Assembly: GCA_033439795.1 (NCBI GenBank)
Contig: JAUTDP010000012.1
Span: forward strand, 682,001-746,000
DNA from: Sordaria brevicollis
Lineage: Eukaryota > Ascomycota > Sordariomycetes > Sordariales > Sordariaceae
Length of the DNA stretch: 64,000 nt
Direction: 5' to 3'
A program made the translations under genes and the position numbers. Positions 24,997 through 38,077 of this stretch are shown here, piece by piece (position 1 is the stretch's first letter; each line of letters starts with the position of its first letter). The notes under the pieces are model-generated. The model ran no database searches. It was not told the origin of the DNA and saw only the letters and a list, made by a program, of their open reading frames with translations.

Positions 24997-26537
24997 ATGG
25001 GTGTCGGATTAGGAGTGGGCGGTGATGCCCACTGGGCATTGGCCGTGATGTGGGTGTTGGTGGGTTTGGTCTTCGTCCTCCTGTTGCTGCGCCTCTACAC
25101 TCGCATCGTGTGTGTAGCAGCTTATGGCGTCGATGACCATATCTATATGGTAGCATTCGTGGGTCCCATCGTTCATCCAGATCGCCTTCGACTTGTGAGA
25201 AAGCTGACTTACGTTTCTTGATGTAGATATTCCTCCTCCTCTTCACGGTATTCATCCATCACGCTGCCTATTATGGCTTCGGACAAACACCAGAGGCGAT
25301 CGACGACGATTATCAGATAATGAAGGCCACCTTGTACGAGTGCATTGGTCAGACAATAGCCATTGTCGGCATGCCTATTGCCAAAGCCTCTCTTGGGGCG
25401 TTCATTCTCCGTCTTGTCAATGTCCCATGGCACAGAGCGCTTGTCTGGGGAATGATGGTACTGATATCACTGGCTTCTCTCGGTTGGTTGCATCCGCTCG
25501 TGTCCTCTTTTTTCGTAGCTGAGAAAGCTGACCGTTCAAATCGTGTATCAGCGCAGGTCTTGTGTTTCTGGCTGGCTTGCATCCCGTTCAAGTATGTGTA
25601 CGACCGTCGCATCCCTGGGGGCTATTGTCCCATCGATACCAGGCCAACGTCGTATATCCTCTGTGGTCAGTTGCGATCCCTCGGCCTCCAAATTTGGTCT
25701 TCGAATAGGCTGTTAACGGAGAGTTTGTGCAGCTTCAACCGTTATTGTCGACCTGTTCTTCGCGCTGTTCCCATGGAAGATCATCTGGAGTCTCCAGATG
25801 CCGACGCAAGAGAAGATTACGATCGGATGTAGTATGAGTCTGGGCTTGATGTTAGTCTCTGGTCCAATGATAACCCCTCCCAAAACTGGTTGATGTTGAA
25901 CTAACAAACCTTCACTAGTGCTGCTGCTGCCGGTATCAAGCGCTCAACTGAAGTCGAAGGGCTCTATACGAAAGATTATCTGAGAGACACGGTCGGTCTT
26001 ATCGTCTGGTCCGCAGCCGAGATGGGCGTTACGTTGATTTGCATCGGAATTCCCGTCTGTCGCCCGCTGTACAAGCGCCTCTATACGCGTTTCCGATCAC
26101 AAGTATCCGGCTCATCGTCGGGATACCTGAAACAAACCGAACAATCGAAGGGAGACCAACCCGGATATGCCTTGCGCACAATTGGCGGCGGTGTCCTTGA
26201 AGCTCAAGGAAGGCCGCCACACGCGTACAATAACAGAAAGTCCATGAGTATGGCGGTCAAAAGCAGTGAGAACGAGGCCAGTGATATGCAGATGCAGGTG
26301 AAGATAGGTGTTAGCGAGCAATCCAGAACCACGGTGATAGCTCAAGGGAGGAAACGTGCCAGCGAAGTTGAATCCGACGGAGACTCACTTGAGGACTATA
26401 GAATCGGCCGTTTGGAAAGTTGTGCCGATAGCACCAAAAGGGTGCTGAACGATGAAGAGAAGGGAATAGACGAGCAAGTTCATCATAGCCCGGATGGAAT
26501 CACTGTCACTCAGACCTACACCGTTGATAGAAACTAG
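24997..26537 (+). CDS. Fungal rhodopsin-type integral membrane protein (paralogue A)
   Basis: Five exons: 24997-25158, 25227-25482, 25552-25665, 25733-25850 and 25919-26537, giving 422 residues. Exon joins were checked against the paralogue at 27400; phases match at every shared intron. The N-terminal half has about seven hydrophobic helices. Typical family motifs are present: RLYTRIVCVAAYGVDD between helices 1 and 2, GMPIAKASLGAFILR, and AQVLCFW followed by DTRPTSY. These features fit the fungal rhodopsin-like domain also seen in PTH11-like proteins. The C-terminal tail of about 150 residues is hydrophilic and ends TVTQTYTVDRN. Location is presumably the plasma membrane; ligand and partners are unknown. 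No retinal-binding lysine was identified, and the family name does not imply light sensing. Confidence 0.88.
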
Positions 26538-27399
26538 AGCATGAGGCTTTGGTGGCGATTCAGTAAAGCCACACCTGCGCAGAAATAGGTAGTCAGTTCA
26601 TCTCTATTTTGATAGTCCGCCATGTGAAAATAGCGTGGCTGAGGAAACACTCATCAGACACTCACCGTTGCATTTAGATCACAATGTGTCTGCAAGCCTT
26701 CGGGTGATTCCTGAAGCTTATCGTTCGTCGAGTTCTCCTCGCAGCGGGTGATATCGTTCGTCTGACTGCCGATGGCGTCCACAGAGGCGCGCCAAAGGAC
26801 AAAATGTTTGAGCAAACATTCCATGGTTCGGTTCCGTCTGGCTGTGGCTGTCGCTTGGGTTGAGCTAAGTGGTGTTTTCCATGCACCAGCAGTTAGTTGA
26901 TCCTTGGGGCTAGGCAACTCTACTTTGACCTCTGCCGTTCAGCATGACAGCGGCAATTTCCGAATTGGCTCGAGACGCGGTGTCGAGGTGTGGTTGTGTA
27001 AGAAAGCCTCGAGGTTTCGCAGTCGAACGAGCCGCGTGCTTGACCAGCAAACGTGGGGGGACGTACGCGGGAGAAAGCTCCCATTCGCAGCTATGAGCAA
27101 ACTTGTCGGAGCTTCAGGAGATGATAGCAGATCATTGTTCCACAGAATCGTGTGTTGGTCTAAACTCTGGCCCGTGGCGGTTCGATCTAATCCTCCCTTG
27201 GCTGCTGAAGTTGGGCTATCTTTCTTCTGTTCGCTTGTTAGTAAACATTATTTGAAGACGACTATGGACTCTCAGGTCTTGGTTTTCTCTCACCTAGAAT
27301 GTCCTGCTCCATGACACAAACATCCGAACTGACAGCTAACCTGTACTACCTCCATTAACATTCTTGGAATACCCCAGGTTCCAGCCTATCGGTATCACC
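26538..27399. other. Intergenic between the tandem paralogues
   Basis: No convincing gene. A 136-residue frame (26904-27314) lacks motifs. It contains the 3' end of paralogue A and the promoter of paralogue B. Confidence 0.5.
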
Positions 27400-28946
27400 A
27401 TGGTAATTAGTGAGAATGCCTCGACGGCCTTGGCCATTATGTGGATGATGGTTGGGGTGGTTTTTGTCTTGGTGGTCCTGCGTGTTTACACGCGCGTGGT
27501 CTTCTTGGCCTCCTATGGTATCGATGACTGGATATACGTTGCGGCATCGGTGAGCTCATTCCAATCCAGGTTTGAAGGTAGAAATCTGACTGTCTTCTTC
27601 AATCCAGATCTGCCTCCTCGTCTATACCATTCTCATCCAGCATGCTGGCTACTTTGGCTTTGGTCAGACCGAAGAGGAGATAGGAAATGCTGCAAGAGCG
27701 ACAAGAGCTCGACTGTTTGAATGCCTTGGGCAAACTGTGTCATTTGTTGGCATGCCTCTGGCTAAAGCTTCTCTTGGGGCGTTTCTTCTTCGGTTGGTTA
27801 CGGTGAGATGGCACCAAATTGCGGTTTGGGGTGCGATGATCCTGATGTCTTCCGCATCCGTTGGTATGTCAACTCGTGTATCCATGTGCAAGAGGTCCGA
27901 GAAGAAAATACCAAGTTATAGGATGATGCTAACCTCGTACCAACAGCACAGCTCTTATGCTTCTGGCTCTCATGTCGTCCTTTCCAGTATGTATACGACA
28001 AGAATATCCAAGGTGTTTGTACAGTCGATACGCGGCCGACTTCCTATCTTCTATGCGGTAAGTGGTAGAGCAACCCAAGAATTCCGGATAATGACTGACC
28101 TTTGGCATATAGCTTCGACCGTTGTTACCGACTTCTTCTTTGCACTCTTCCCTTGGATCATTATCTGGAACCTTCAGATGCCTAGACAAGAGAAGATTAC
28201 AATCGGCTGCAGTATGAGCCTCGGACTAATGTCAGTTTTTTTGATGTCCAGCTACGCCCGAATGAAACCAAAACTGATGATGTTTTAGTACGGCTGCCGC
28301 TGGAATCAAGCGAATGACCGAAGTGGAAGGCTTGTACACATCGGATTATTTGAGTAGGTCAAGGATATTCGCATCTCATTGACAGAAAGCTGACAGTTGG
28401 ATTTCACTTACAGAAACTACAGTTCCTCTTATCGCCTGGTCCGCGGCAGAGATCGCGATCACGCTGATCTGCATTGGTATCCCTGTTTTGCGTCCGCTGT
28501 ATAAGCGTATTTACCAAAAATTTCGAACGCAGTCCACACGCTCGACAGGATATCTTAAGCAGTCGAATCGCTCGAGGGACCAGCCTGGATATGCACTGCA
28601 CACCATCGGCGGAGGAGTCATTGATGCTGGGCAGAGTGATTTGAAGCGAGGGAACAGCACTCACGCAATACGTGCCTTGGATAGGAGGGACGATGATTTT
28701 CTCCACATGCAAGTGAGGATAGGAGTCAGTGAGCCTTCAAAGACAACTGTGATCGCTCACGCACGAGCAGTTGACGGGGATTGCGATAGGGAGACGGTAG
28801 ATGACTATGATCGTAGTCAGCTGGCAAGCAGAACTGGTAGTACGCGGAGAGTACTGGAAGATGAAGAGCAGGGTATGGTGAACAATAACCAGCGAAGCCT
28901 CAACACTATTACTGTAACACAAAGTTTTAGCGTTGACAGAAGTTAA
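27400..28946 (+). CDS. Fungal rhodopsin-type integral membrane protein (paralogue B)
   Basis: Six exons: 27400-27549, 27608-27863, 27947-28057, 28113-28230, 28289-28353 and 28414-28946, giving 410 residues. Exon 2 (256 bp) and exon 4 (118 bp) have exactly the same lengths as in paralogue A. Shared motifs include RVYTRVVFLASYGIDDW, GMPLAKASLGAFLLR and AQLLCFW, and a tail ending TVTQSFSVDRS. Between the YL and TTVPLIAW segments B has a 60-bp intron (28354-28413) that A lacks. Same predicted seven-helix topology and long cytosolic tail as A. Tandem orientation and shared intron positions show a local duplication; the divergence suggests it is not recent. Function unknown. Confidence 0.88.
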
Positions 28947-30711
28947 CATGTGGCATTTTCCCTGGCCTTCAAGATGCTCATCAGTCTCCTTCCGTTGGGA
29001 AAACGAGAACATCAGTGTTATGAACGGCAAAACAAACGGAAAGAGAATGGCTGGACCGAAGTTATCAGATATTGGTGCCATGAACAAGCAGATACTCTTA
29101 AACCAAACGCCGTAGAGAAAAGGGCTGTGCTGGAGATGGTGGTCTGCGGCTAGACCTTGACGGGTGAGCTCGAAAGAAGGAGGTTATCCATCGGTCTTGG
29201 CTTCCGTCATCGTGCCCGTCTGTTAGAGGCACTCGGTCACGTTTTCCACGTCAGGCGTGAGGACTGCTGGAGTCTTTCAAGCGGGAAGGGGTAACTGCCC
29301 CTGTTTCGAAATGTCGGTAGGTTTGCACATAACTGCGAGGGTGGGGACTTGGCTCTGCTGCGAGAAGAGAGTAGTGTAAGATACTGCGTTTGGAGGATGA
29401 TTGCCAGAGAAGAGGGTACTTGCAGAGTGATTTTAGGTGAGTGTCTAGGAGACCTTCGTGACAGTTTGGGGCCAGTATTGATAGCTGGCCTAGACACTCC
29501 AGGTCTTTGGTCAGACGGGCTTGCACCTCATTCAAGGGGTCATGAATGGAGATGGAAAAGAGTCTCAGTCCCATGATTCCAGAGAAGAAGGCAGCCGGGT
29601 TCGGCTTTGGTCCCTTTGTACAAGGTATCGGGAACAGTAACACTGGTTCAGCTGAAGAGGTTCAAGACGGGACGATGGAAAAACGCTTTCCATTTATCAG
29701 AAGTAAAAAGAATACAAGACGGGAAATATTCTGGCATTCTGAAGGGGAAATTGGATGGAGGCAGGAGGAACTCGAAGAACAATGGATGACCTTGGGTCAT
29801 CCTAAAACAAGAAAGTTGGAGAAGGAGAGCATCGACGGTTTAAGTTATAACCGTTGCAACGAAAGTCGTCAAGGCACTCGCCATCCATGTTGAATGATTG
29901 ATCTCGGAAGTGTGCCGTCGTCTATGCAGCGCAGGCTGCTCATTTTCGATCTGGGTGTCCAAGATTGGTGTTGGTGTTTGCTGAAAGGAATAGAAGTTGA
30001 AGTTTTCGCTCAGTGACTTCGACGTTTGGAAATTGAAGCCGAGGGGCCAGGGTGGTGTGGGGCTCCTTCCGTGTTAGTGGGCGCTCAGGGCAGTGGTGCC
30101 TGCTGTGCCTAGCAGCAATCCAAGCAGAACACTCCATTTGATTATATCGACCCTGTTAAGGGGAGGCACGATGGGATCATCTGTTCACCTCTATCAGCAG
30201 TAACTTCCCCAGTTAGCCAGTTTTTCGCTTCGCGACTGCCCAATGTTAGCTGGAAGGATGGGTCCGAGAAACATGACCTGATGCCCCTGCAGCTTGACGA
30301 CACAGGGAAGGAAGAGGGTAGCGATCCAAATATGCGGAAGGAGCGACTGTGCGTCCGGAGCCGAGGAAACAACCGTGACCTGTTGGAACTTGATCGAGGA
30401 GACCGGGCATTTCCCGGGCCAAGCCCGATCGCCGGAGACACAGCTTCGGAAGCCGGCATCAAAGCGGGATCGGGGCCGGATGCTCGCCCCACCACAGCCC
30501 CGGACGACTGGGGCTCAGCCCAGTAAGGCGCAGGTACGATCAGCCCCTGTGAACCCGGTCACCGGACCTATGAACGCCGACTTTCCGACAAAGCGGAAGT
30601 TTGGGTTTTCGGACCAGCGCAATGTGTTCAGATTGAGACCTCTCTTCATAATATTCTTGTGGATTCCAGGTTGTCGTCTTGAATCCCATTAAAGGGCTTA
30701 GCATATAGTGT
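28947..30711. other. About 1.8 kb intergenic up to the Copia insertion
   Basis: Several motif-less frames of 60-132 residues on both strands (for example 29251-29643 minus, 29546-29893 plus, 30294-30692 plus), none convincing. Presumed 3' flank of paralogue B. Confidence 0.5.
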
Positions 30712-30716
30712 GTTTG
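30712..30716. repeat. Left 5-bp target-site duplication (GTTTG) of the Copia element
   Basis: GTTTG directly before the 5' LTR is repeated at 36726-36730 directly after the 3' LTR. Confidence 0.9.
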
Positions 30717-30884
30717 TGTCAGATACAGGGGTGGGTTTCCTGCCACCGCCTTTCTTATATAATCTAGATTGCTGGAAAAAACCCTGATTTCTGTGTGCGG
30801 GATTTCCTGGTCACAGAACAGATTCTACACAATACACACTCTATACCCTCATTCTCAATACCCCTATATTATTACTATTCTACA
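30717..30884 (+). repeat. 5' LTR of the Copia element (168 bp)
   Basis: Starts TGTCAGATACAGG and ends ATTCTACA. By hand alignment it differs from the 3' LTR at 12 positions, all transitions, with no gaps. A TTATATAA box at 30755-30762 could be the core promoter. Confidence 0.95.
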
Positions 30885-33800
30885 ATTAAGAATCTCATTT
30901 ACTACCCCCCGATTGCGGTAACCCGGTAGAATATAGTAATAATAGCGATATTCGATTAATAATAATAATTATAATAATATCTTCGATTACCGATTTTAAG
31001 AAAGCGGGCGACGCCGTCCTTAAATTTATTAACGATTAGATTATATAGGATAAAGGATTTTAATCGAAAGTATTTAAATTAGAATTATAAAAGTATATTA
31101 ATCCTAATAATAAGAAGTTGTAGCTTATTATCCTTATAGAGCCTATTATTAAAGACTTTATAGATCCTTTAATTTACGCCGCGGCTATTATTATTAATTC
31201 GATTAGTAACCTTAATATTAGTAATTCTTAATTTTAATAGGAGATTTTTCAATCTATTAAAGAAGATTAAGCGGCTAGCGGACCTTCTTCGAAAATACGT
31301 AACTATATTTCGATACCGCTTCCCTTTTAATAGAAGGCGACCGTATTTATACCTATTAATACCGCCGCTACTTAGCCGGTTATTAAGGCCCTAGCTTTTT
31401 TTATCGCCCCGGCCCTAATTCTAATTTTATATATAGCGCGCTGTTACGGTTTTTTAATTAAGCGCGATTACTGTAATTATTAAGAAATTATAGCCGATTA
31501 CCGTTATAATATAAAAATTTAAAAAATTTATAAAAAAAAGATTATTACCCTTTATATTTAAATAAAAAATAATATTAATTAATATTTTTAATTAATTTAT
31601 TTTAAAGGAATTATTTCCTTATTTATTTAATACGATATAATAAAGTTTAACGTTTAATTCGACGAGGAATAAGTTTACGACGATATCCGTACTAATTATT
31701 ATAATAAAATTAATATTATAATTTATCCTTATAATTAGACTAATTAATTATAGGAGTAGGAATATATTATAATTATCGGTAAATATTTTAAAATCGACGA
31801 ATATATTAATTTTAAAATATAGAAGACCGATTTTCTTAACGTAATAAATAAATTTAATAATTCCTTTTTTAAAAATTAAATTACGTTTTTTAAAATTACA
31901 AATAAGAAGTTCCTAAATAATAATTTTATTTACCTTAATTTAGCCCGCAATTTTAAGGAACGGGTTTACAATTATTACCTTAGAAAGTTACGTAATTAAA
32001 TTTTAAAAAATAATACGTTTTTTACCCTTATATTTAATAATCGAATTATAAGGGATACTTTTAATAATATTAATAGGAAATGCGGTTAAAATATTAATAA
32101 TTAGGATAATAAGCGTTAAAGGCGAATTTACGAAATTTGCGAAAAATTTAATTATTTTTATAATAAATATTAGTATATAATCCCTTCCCTAACGTTTAAT
32201 TTTAATTAAGTTCCTATTTAATGTATTTAGGGTATAATTAACGAAAATTATTAAAGGAGTACCTAATTTGCGTAAAGGTTCCGTAAATTAAATATTAAAA
32301 CCGTATTAATATAATAAATTCCTATTAAAAGGCTAATAAAATTTGCAATTAATACCCTTAGTAGCGGATTTTAATTTAAAAGTCGGAGGATTAGTAAAAT
32401 TAATTATTAATTTAATTTTTTAATATTAAAATTTCGATAGGAAATTCTAATATATTTATTAAAAAATTTAGCTATTTTTAATTTAAGTACGATAATTTAT
32501 ATCTTTAACGAAATTAGCCGTTTTAAAAACTTTACCTCTATAAATAAAGGAAATTATATTTAAGTTAATAACGGTTTATTAATAATTAAAGGATATAAGA
32601 CCGTTTATATCCTAGTTAACGATAATAAAAGTAACCTCTTTAAACTTTATTTAGACGATATAGCGCTAATTCTAAATATAGTTTATAATTTCGTATCTTT
32701 TCGAAAGTTTATAAAATTCGATTACTCCTAGGATATTATTAATTCTTATATTCGCGCCCCCGATCTTTCTTATTATTATTCTATTTCCAATTATTTTTAA
32801 TAATTTATTTTTAAATATATCCTTCTTAATTCCTATAAAGATAACGTTAATTAATCCTCTTTTAATATTCGAATTCTTTGGAATAAAACTATTAAAAAAC
32901 CTTAAAAAGGAGATACTTTACGCTAATACTTTAAATTTAATTACCCTAAACCCAAAACCTTTATTCAATTAATTAATAAAAAATATAGCGTACGCTTTAA
33001 AAGTCTAAATTTAATATATTATAATATATATATAATAGCCAAATTAAAACGCTAAATTAGGAGGGCTACCCGCGTTGCGTTTAAAAAATTAGAATAAAGG
33101 GTAATTACCGACTTTTTCGAATATATTCTAATAAAGGTAGGATTTAATTAAATCTTTATACTAATAATAATAATTAATTACTAATTTAATTACTTTTAAA
33201 TATATTACCTTATTAAAAAGATTACTAATTCTATTATCGTAGTTTTATTTTCCTTTATTATTAATTTAAAAACCTAATATTAAATCTAAATAAAGGTAAT
33301 CGAATATAATAATGAAATTATAATAACTAAACCTAAAATCGCTACCTTTTTATTATAATAAGGTATTAAAGTCGAGCCCTCCGCGCTATATACCTAAGTA
33401 TAAAACGGCGACGTTAAATACTCGGGGGGTATATTTAGCGAAAAAATTAAAATTATAAAAAAATTTATAAACCTTCTAAAAGAATTTTAAAAAGAAATTA
33501 TAATAATTATAGCCTACCTTCTTAATAAAACTCCTAAATATAATTTTAATTAAAAAACCCCAAAAGAACGTTTTAAAATTTATATAATAGATTATAATAG
33601 CGGTTAATAAAAGGTAATCCCTACTTTAATACACTTAAAAATTTATAATTATAAAACTTTTATATTTATAATAAAAATCTTACGCGGCTATAATAAAATT
33701 AAGAAATTTAAAAGACGTATTTAAATTAATTATTTAATTAATTATTAATCGTTAAATATTTACTGAATTTAAAATCCTTATACTAATTCGATTATAGTAA

Positions 33801-36235
33801 TTAAAAACGTAATCTTTAATAAAAATAAGGTTTTTACAAATAATATCGAAAAATTCCAAAATTTATTTAAAATCTCCCTAAAAAAATTAACCGTATAATT
33901 AAATAATTTCTATTAACTAAAAAACAATTCTATTATACCCTTCCCAATTCTAAAGAATTATACCGATAACGAATTAAATAATTTCGGTCTAATTATCGAA
34001 TTTATACCTATAGAATTAAAAACCCTTACAATCCCTACCGAGCCCGCCGGGTATATATATAAATAAAAAGAAGAAATACTACGTCCCTAAATATTAGAAC
34101 GATTAAATAATTAATAGGATACGGTAATAAATAAAACGGATAAACTAATTAATTATAATTTACCGATTCCCTTTGATAATTTAATTTCGTTTCTTATTAA
34201 AAATTTAAACCGCGTCCCCTTAATATAACCTCTTACTTACTTCCCTTAAACGGATTAATATTTATATTAGGTAATATCCTTTTTAAATACGCTTAATCTC
34301 TATTAAATTAATATATATAATAATCGCATTATCGATCGTATTAATTTAAATTAATTAAAGAAATTCGGGTTAAAAATCAATAACGACGATTTTTATATAA
34401 ATTCGAAGTTTACTATTAATAATATTAAAAAATATAATATATTAAATATATTAAATATTTTATACCGCCGAAAATTCCCCCTTCTACCCAAAAATTACCG
34501 AAATTTTTACTTCTATCCTTTTTAAAAAATATTTCGTTAAATTAAAAAGGAATATCTTTAGGATTATAATATAAAGGGATTATAAAAGTAAGTAAATTAA
34601 GAAAAATATTAAAGAATTATCCCCTTCGACTCTATATAAATATATATTTACAAATTTAACGCAACGGGTTATTACCTTAAAAATAAAATACGCCTTATTA
34701 TAAAAGGAGACTAATAATTTTAAAATTTACAAAATACTTACGTAATTACTTTAATAATTCGTACCTTCCGTATTATAATAACTATTACGGGTTATTTTAA
34801 CCTCGAATTTAAATAATATAATATTATTAACGCTTTTATTAACGCCCTTTTTAATAAACTTATTTATATATAAATATTATTAAAATATACTCAATAAAGT
34901 AAAATTATTAAATTATTACGCGCCCTCTATAATTTTTAACGTTCCCCCTTATTATAATAATGCAAATTCACTAAAATTCTTATTACCGTTAATTTAATCC
35001 CTATCCCTATAAAACCCTATATATTTATTTACCGAAATATAGTAATCTTCTTCTATATTAATAATATTATTCTTACTTACTAAAATAAAAATAAATACGA
35101 CGTTATTAAAATTATTAACGTTTTAAAAGGTTATTATTAATTAATAAGCGGTAATAATATTTAATAATTTTTAAGTATCGAAATTATTCGAGACCGAGTA
35201 AAACGGTTAATTTAATTATTTTAACGCGAATATATTAAAAAGATTATAAAGAAATTCCAATAATTTTAATTATTTCTTTAAATTCCTATAAATATTAAAA
35301 AACTCCTCCCTTCTAAAAGTATTATTAACTTTAAATCCGTTAAAATATATTAAAAAGTAATTAGTGAAATTATATATACGTTAATTATTATTAAACCCGA
35401 TAGCGCTTTTACTAATTCTAAATTATCCTAATTCTTTACTAATTTTAACGGTATTTATTACGTTACTACTAACCGATTATTCGCCTATTTTAAAGGTACC
35501 GAAGACTATATACTCTAATTGGGGGGTAGTAATTTATTTTTAATTTTAATTAACGTTTCTTATATTAATAATACTTTAAATTAACGAAGCTTATAAAAAT
35601 TCGCTATATAATTATTAAATAAAACCGTTAATTAGCGAATTAATAAATAAAATACCGTTACTACTTTTATTACCGAAATTAAATTACTATCCTTATTATA
35701 AAGGGCTCGTAAAAATTTATAGGTAAAACGTTTATTTAATTCGTTAATTTTCAATTTAGAAATTAACGATAAGAATATCCTATTAGAATATAATAATACT
35801 TAAATAATTTATTTAATTATTAAAGAAAACGTTAAACTTCAAATTAAATTCAAATATATCGATATTTATAATTATTAGCTCCGAGAAGGATAGTAGCGCG
35901 GTATATTCAATATATACTACGTACCTATAACCGAAATAATCGCCGACGGGCTAACGAAAATATTAACCGTAAAAAAATATAAAGAATTTATTCGCTAAAT
36001 AAATTTTATAGATATTTCGAATTTAAAGAAGGAGAAGGAGAGGGTATTAAAATTAATTAATGCGAATATATTAATAGTCTAATTCCGGCGGGGATAGAGT
36101 ACTTTAAAGAAGTAAAAAGGAAGGATAATATTATTATAAATAATTATCGATTTATACTATTCTATTAAAATAACCTTTATAAAATGAAGGGATCCTATAT
36201 AATATTTATAAAAAGGAAAAAAAGGTAAAAAATTT

Positions 36236-36384
36236 AGTACCGACGGGATTCGAACCCGCGACTTTTAAAGATAGCTATTAAAAATGATCCGGGGAATATA
36301 TTATTAAATATAATTTAAAAATACCGTATAGTAATTTAATATAAAATTCTAATGCTTTAATTATTAAGTTATAACGCCCGGTTG
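36236..36384 (-). other. tRNA-like / Pol III promoter unit inside the Copia 3' region
   Basis: On the minus strand an intact B box (GGTTCGAATCC, 36246-36256) sits within a T-arm whose stem pairs. About 110 bp upstream, near 36355-36372, TAACTTAATAATTAAAGC differs from the tRNA A-box/D-arm sequence TAGCTCAGTGGTTAGAGC only by C-to-T and G-to-A changes. A run of six T follows the presumed 3' end. The 7-nt ends pair only partly (about five of seven, mostly wobble). It could be a RIP-damaged tRNA gene with an intron, or a tRNA-derived SINE that inserted in the element. Confidence 0.5.
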
Positions 36385-36557
36385 ATTATTAAAAACTAAT
36401 ACTACGGACCTTCTAAATATAGTACGATTAATAGGCAATGCCTTTAAAAGCGATTATTTAAGGATTTATTAATTTTAAGGGTATAAAATTTAGGAATAGC
36501 TTTATCTGGGCGCTTTTGACTAGCTTTCTAGTATGCACCAATATAATTAGGGGGGTA

Positions 36558-36725
36558 TATTAAATATAGGGGTGGGTTTCCTACCACCGCCTTTCTTATA
36601 TAATCTAAATTGCTAGAAAAAACCCTGATTTCTGTGTGCGGGATTTCCTGGTCACAGAACAGATTCTACACAATATACACTCTGTACCCTCATTCTCAAT
36701 ACCCCTGTATTACTGCTATTCTACA
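36558..36725 (+). repeat. 3' LTR of the Copia element (168 bp)
   Basis: Matches 30717-30884 along its whole length, with only C/T and G/A differences, several clustered at its 5' end. It ends CTACA followed by GTTTG. Confidence 0.95.
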
Positions 36726-36730
36726 GTTTG
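36726..36730. repeat. Right 5-bp target-site duplication (GTTTG) of the Copia element
   Basis: Identical to 30712-30716. Confidence 0.9.
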
Positions 36731-37600
36731 CGGGTTGCGCTGTGCGGCTGTGGTGCTGGCCAACCCCACTGAGGTTTAAGCTTAAATCTCACTCCAGTGG
36801 AGTTGCCCCGGAAATTCATCAACAACGTCCAACCTTCCATCTTATCACCATCACTCAGCCCACTCAGGCGGCCGCGTCTTTACCATCTGGGGACTAACAG
36901 ATCAGCGCCGAGTAGTGGTACTGCGAGGCCCGGTGTCTAGGGTGAGATTATGGAGTTGTCAGACTTTGGCGGCATGGGCGGTTCTCGCAACATCAAGCGC
37001 AACACCGCGATCTCAAAGTCTTGGAGGTGAATGACGGGCATTCAGTGCTTTGTGAGGATGACATAAAACCTATCTCGAGTCCGATCAACGCTTCGGATTC
37101 TTGAAATCGGTTGCCAACATCCGAATTCCGATACTTCAGCCAAGCAAATCGCCTCAATACGTCCTTGTTCTTTAAAGATTGGTTTTCCAATAACCGATAT
37201 CGAACAGGCACCGAACGATTCAACCTTACTGGGTCCATCATCATAATCTCTCGGCGCGTGGCGACGTTTCGGGGCGCAGTGTGTTACCAAACCACCAACC
37301 ACCAATGATCCCGCTCTACGTCATGGGACCCTTCCCTTGGCAATGCGGTCATCTTTTCCGTTGTCACAAAGAAGAATCATAACTAACCTATATATAAGGA
37401 TACATTTTTCGAATCCCAATGAGTTGAACTTGAACGGTTGAACTTACTATACTTATTCCAACCAAATCAGTTGTTCTTGTCAATCAAATCGAGTGTCTTC
37501 ACCGAACAGGAACAAGTCAATACCTACCTCTATCAACAAGACAAGACAAACCTATCAAAGAGACACTACCTGCTGGCATCAACCAGCAAACACCATCAAG
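36731..37600. other. Intergenic / 5' region of the first RCR-like gene
   Basis: No convincing gene. A TATATAA box at about 37390-37397 lies some 200 bp before the ATG at 37601. The region between is rich in CAA/ACA, as is common in fungal 5' leaders. Confidence 0.5.
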
Positions 37601-38077
37601 ATGGCACCAACACCATCCACATCAACCCTCATTGCCAACTCTCTCTCCTCTGCCAGCAAGTCAGCCACGCACCTGGTATCTCGAGCCTACTACCGCCGCG
37701 GACGACGTCTCTCCCGCGGCGCCGTCATCGGTATAGTCGTCGCTTCAGTCGTCGCCATCATCGCCGCCCTCGTGCTCTCCCTCTTCTTCCGCAGGAGGAG
37801 AATCAACCGGTCGCGCAGGAACTTGCAGGCCAGCATGCAACAGACTGCCCCGGGAGGATGGGCGCACACGGCAGGAAACAACAACCAGCAACCACCACCA
37901 CCACCAATCCCGGCAAACAACCCGTTTGATCAGCATGCTCAGAACCCTAATGGACTTAACAACAACAACACCAACAACGGAAGATGGGTGCAGCCGGGAA
38001 CTTACCAACCACCGCCGTATGCCCCAGAGCCGGTTTACAAGCAGGGTGGTGAGAATGGTGGGAGGAACTATATGTAA
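37601..38077 (+). CDS. Small single-span membrane protein with PPxY motif (RCR-like 1)
   Basis: 158 residues from the ATG in CATCAAGATGG; an in-frame extension upstream reads as leader sequence. One membrane span at about 41-63 (GAVIGIVVASVVAIIAALVL) is flanked by Arg-rich stretches (YYRRGRRLSR before, FRRRR after), which orient the C-terminus to the cytosol. The tail is Pro/Asn/Gln-rich and carries PPPY at 137-140, a ligand for WW domains of Rsp5-type ubiquitin ligases. This layout recalls the RCR (resistance to Congo red) family linked to chitin and plasma-membrane protein sorting. The family call is inference from architecture. A similar gene lies 1.35 kb downstream on the same strand. Confidence 0.7.
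   Translation: MAPTPSTSTLIANSLSSASKSATHLVSRAYYRRGRRLSRGAVIGIVVASVVAIIAALVLSLFFRRRRINRSRRNLQASMQQTAPGGWAHTAGNNNQQPPPPPIPANNPFDQHAQNPNGLNNNNTNNGRWVQPGTYQPPPYAPEPVYKQGGENGGRNYM

Larger units (their letters stand above)
30717..36725 (+). mobile_element. Full-length Ty1/Copia retrotransposon, RIP-degraded
   Basis: 6,009 bp with matching 168-bp LTRs, a GTTTG target duplication and a purine tract (AGGGGGG) just before the 3' LTR. Domains follow Copia order on the plus strand: gag with a decayed zinc knuckle near 32135-32180; protease near 32480-32600, where the readable HIFNE-like stretch reads YIFNE; integrase at about 32950-33600; reverse transcriptase at about 34200-35250; RNase H at about 35400-35950. 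Integrase before reverse transcriptase defines Copia. At 35054-35065 the YxDD catalytic motif reads Tyr-Ile-Asn-Asn, both Asp codons changed by G-to-A. Stops are frequent; it cannot encode working proteins. Confidence 0.95.
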
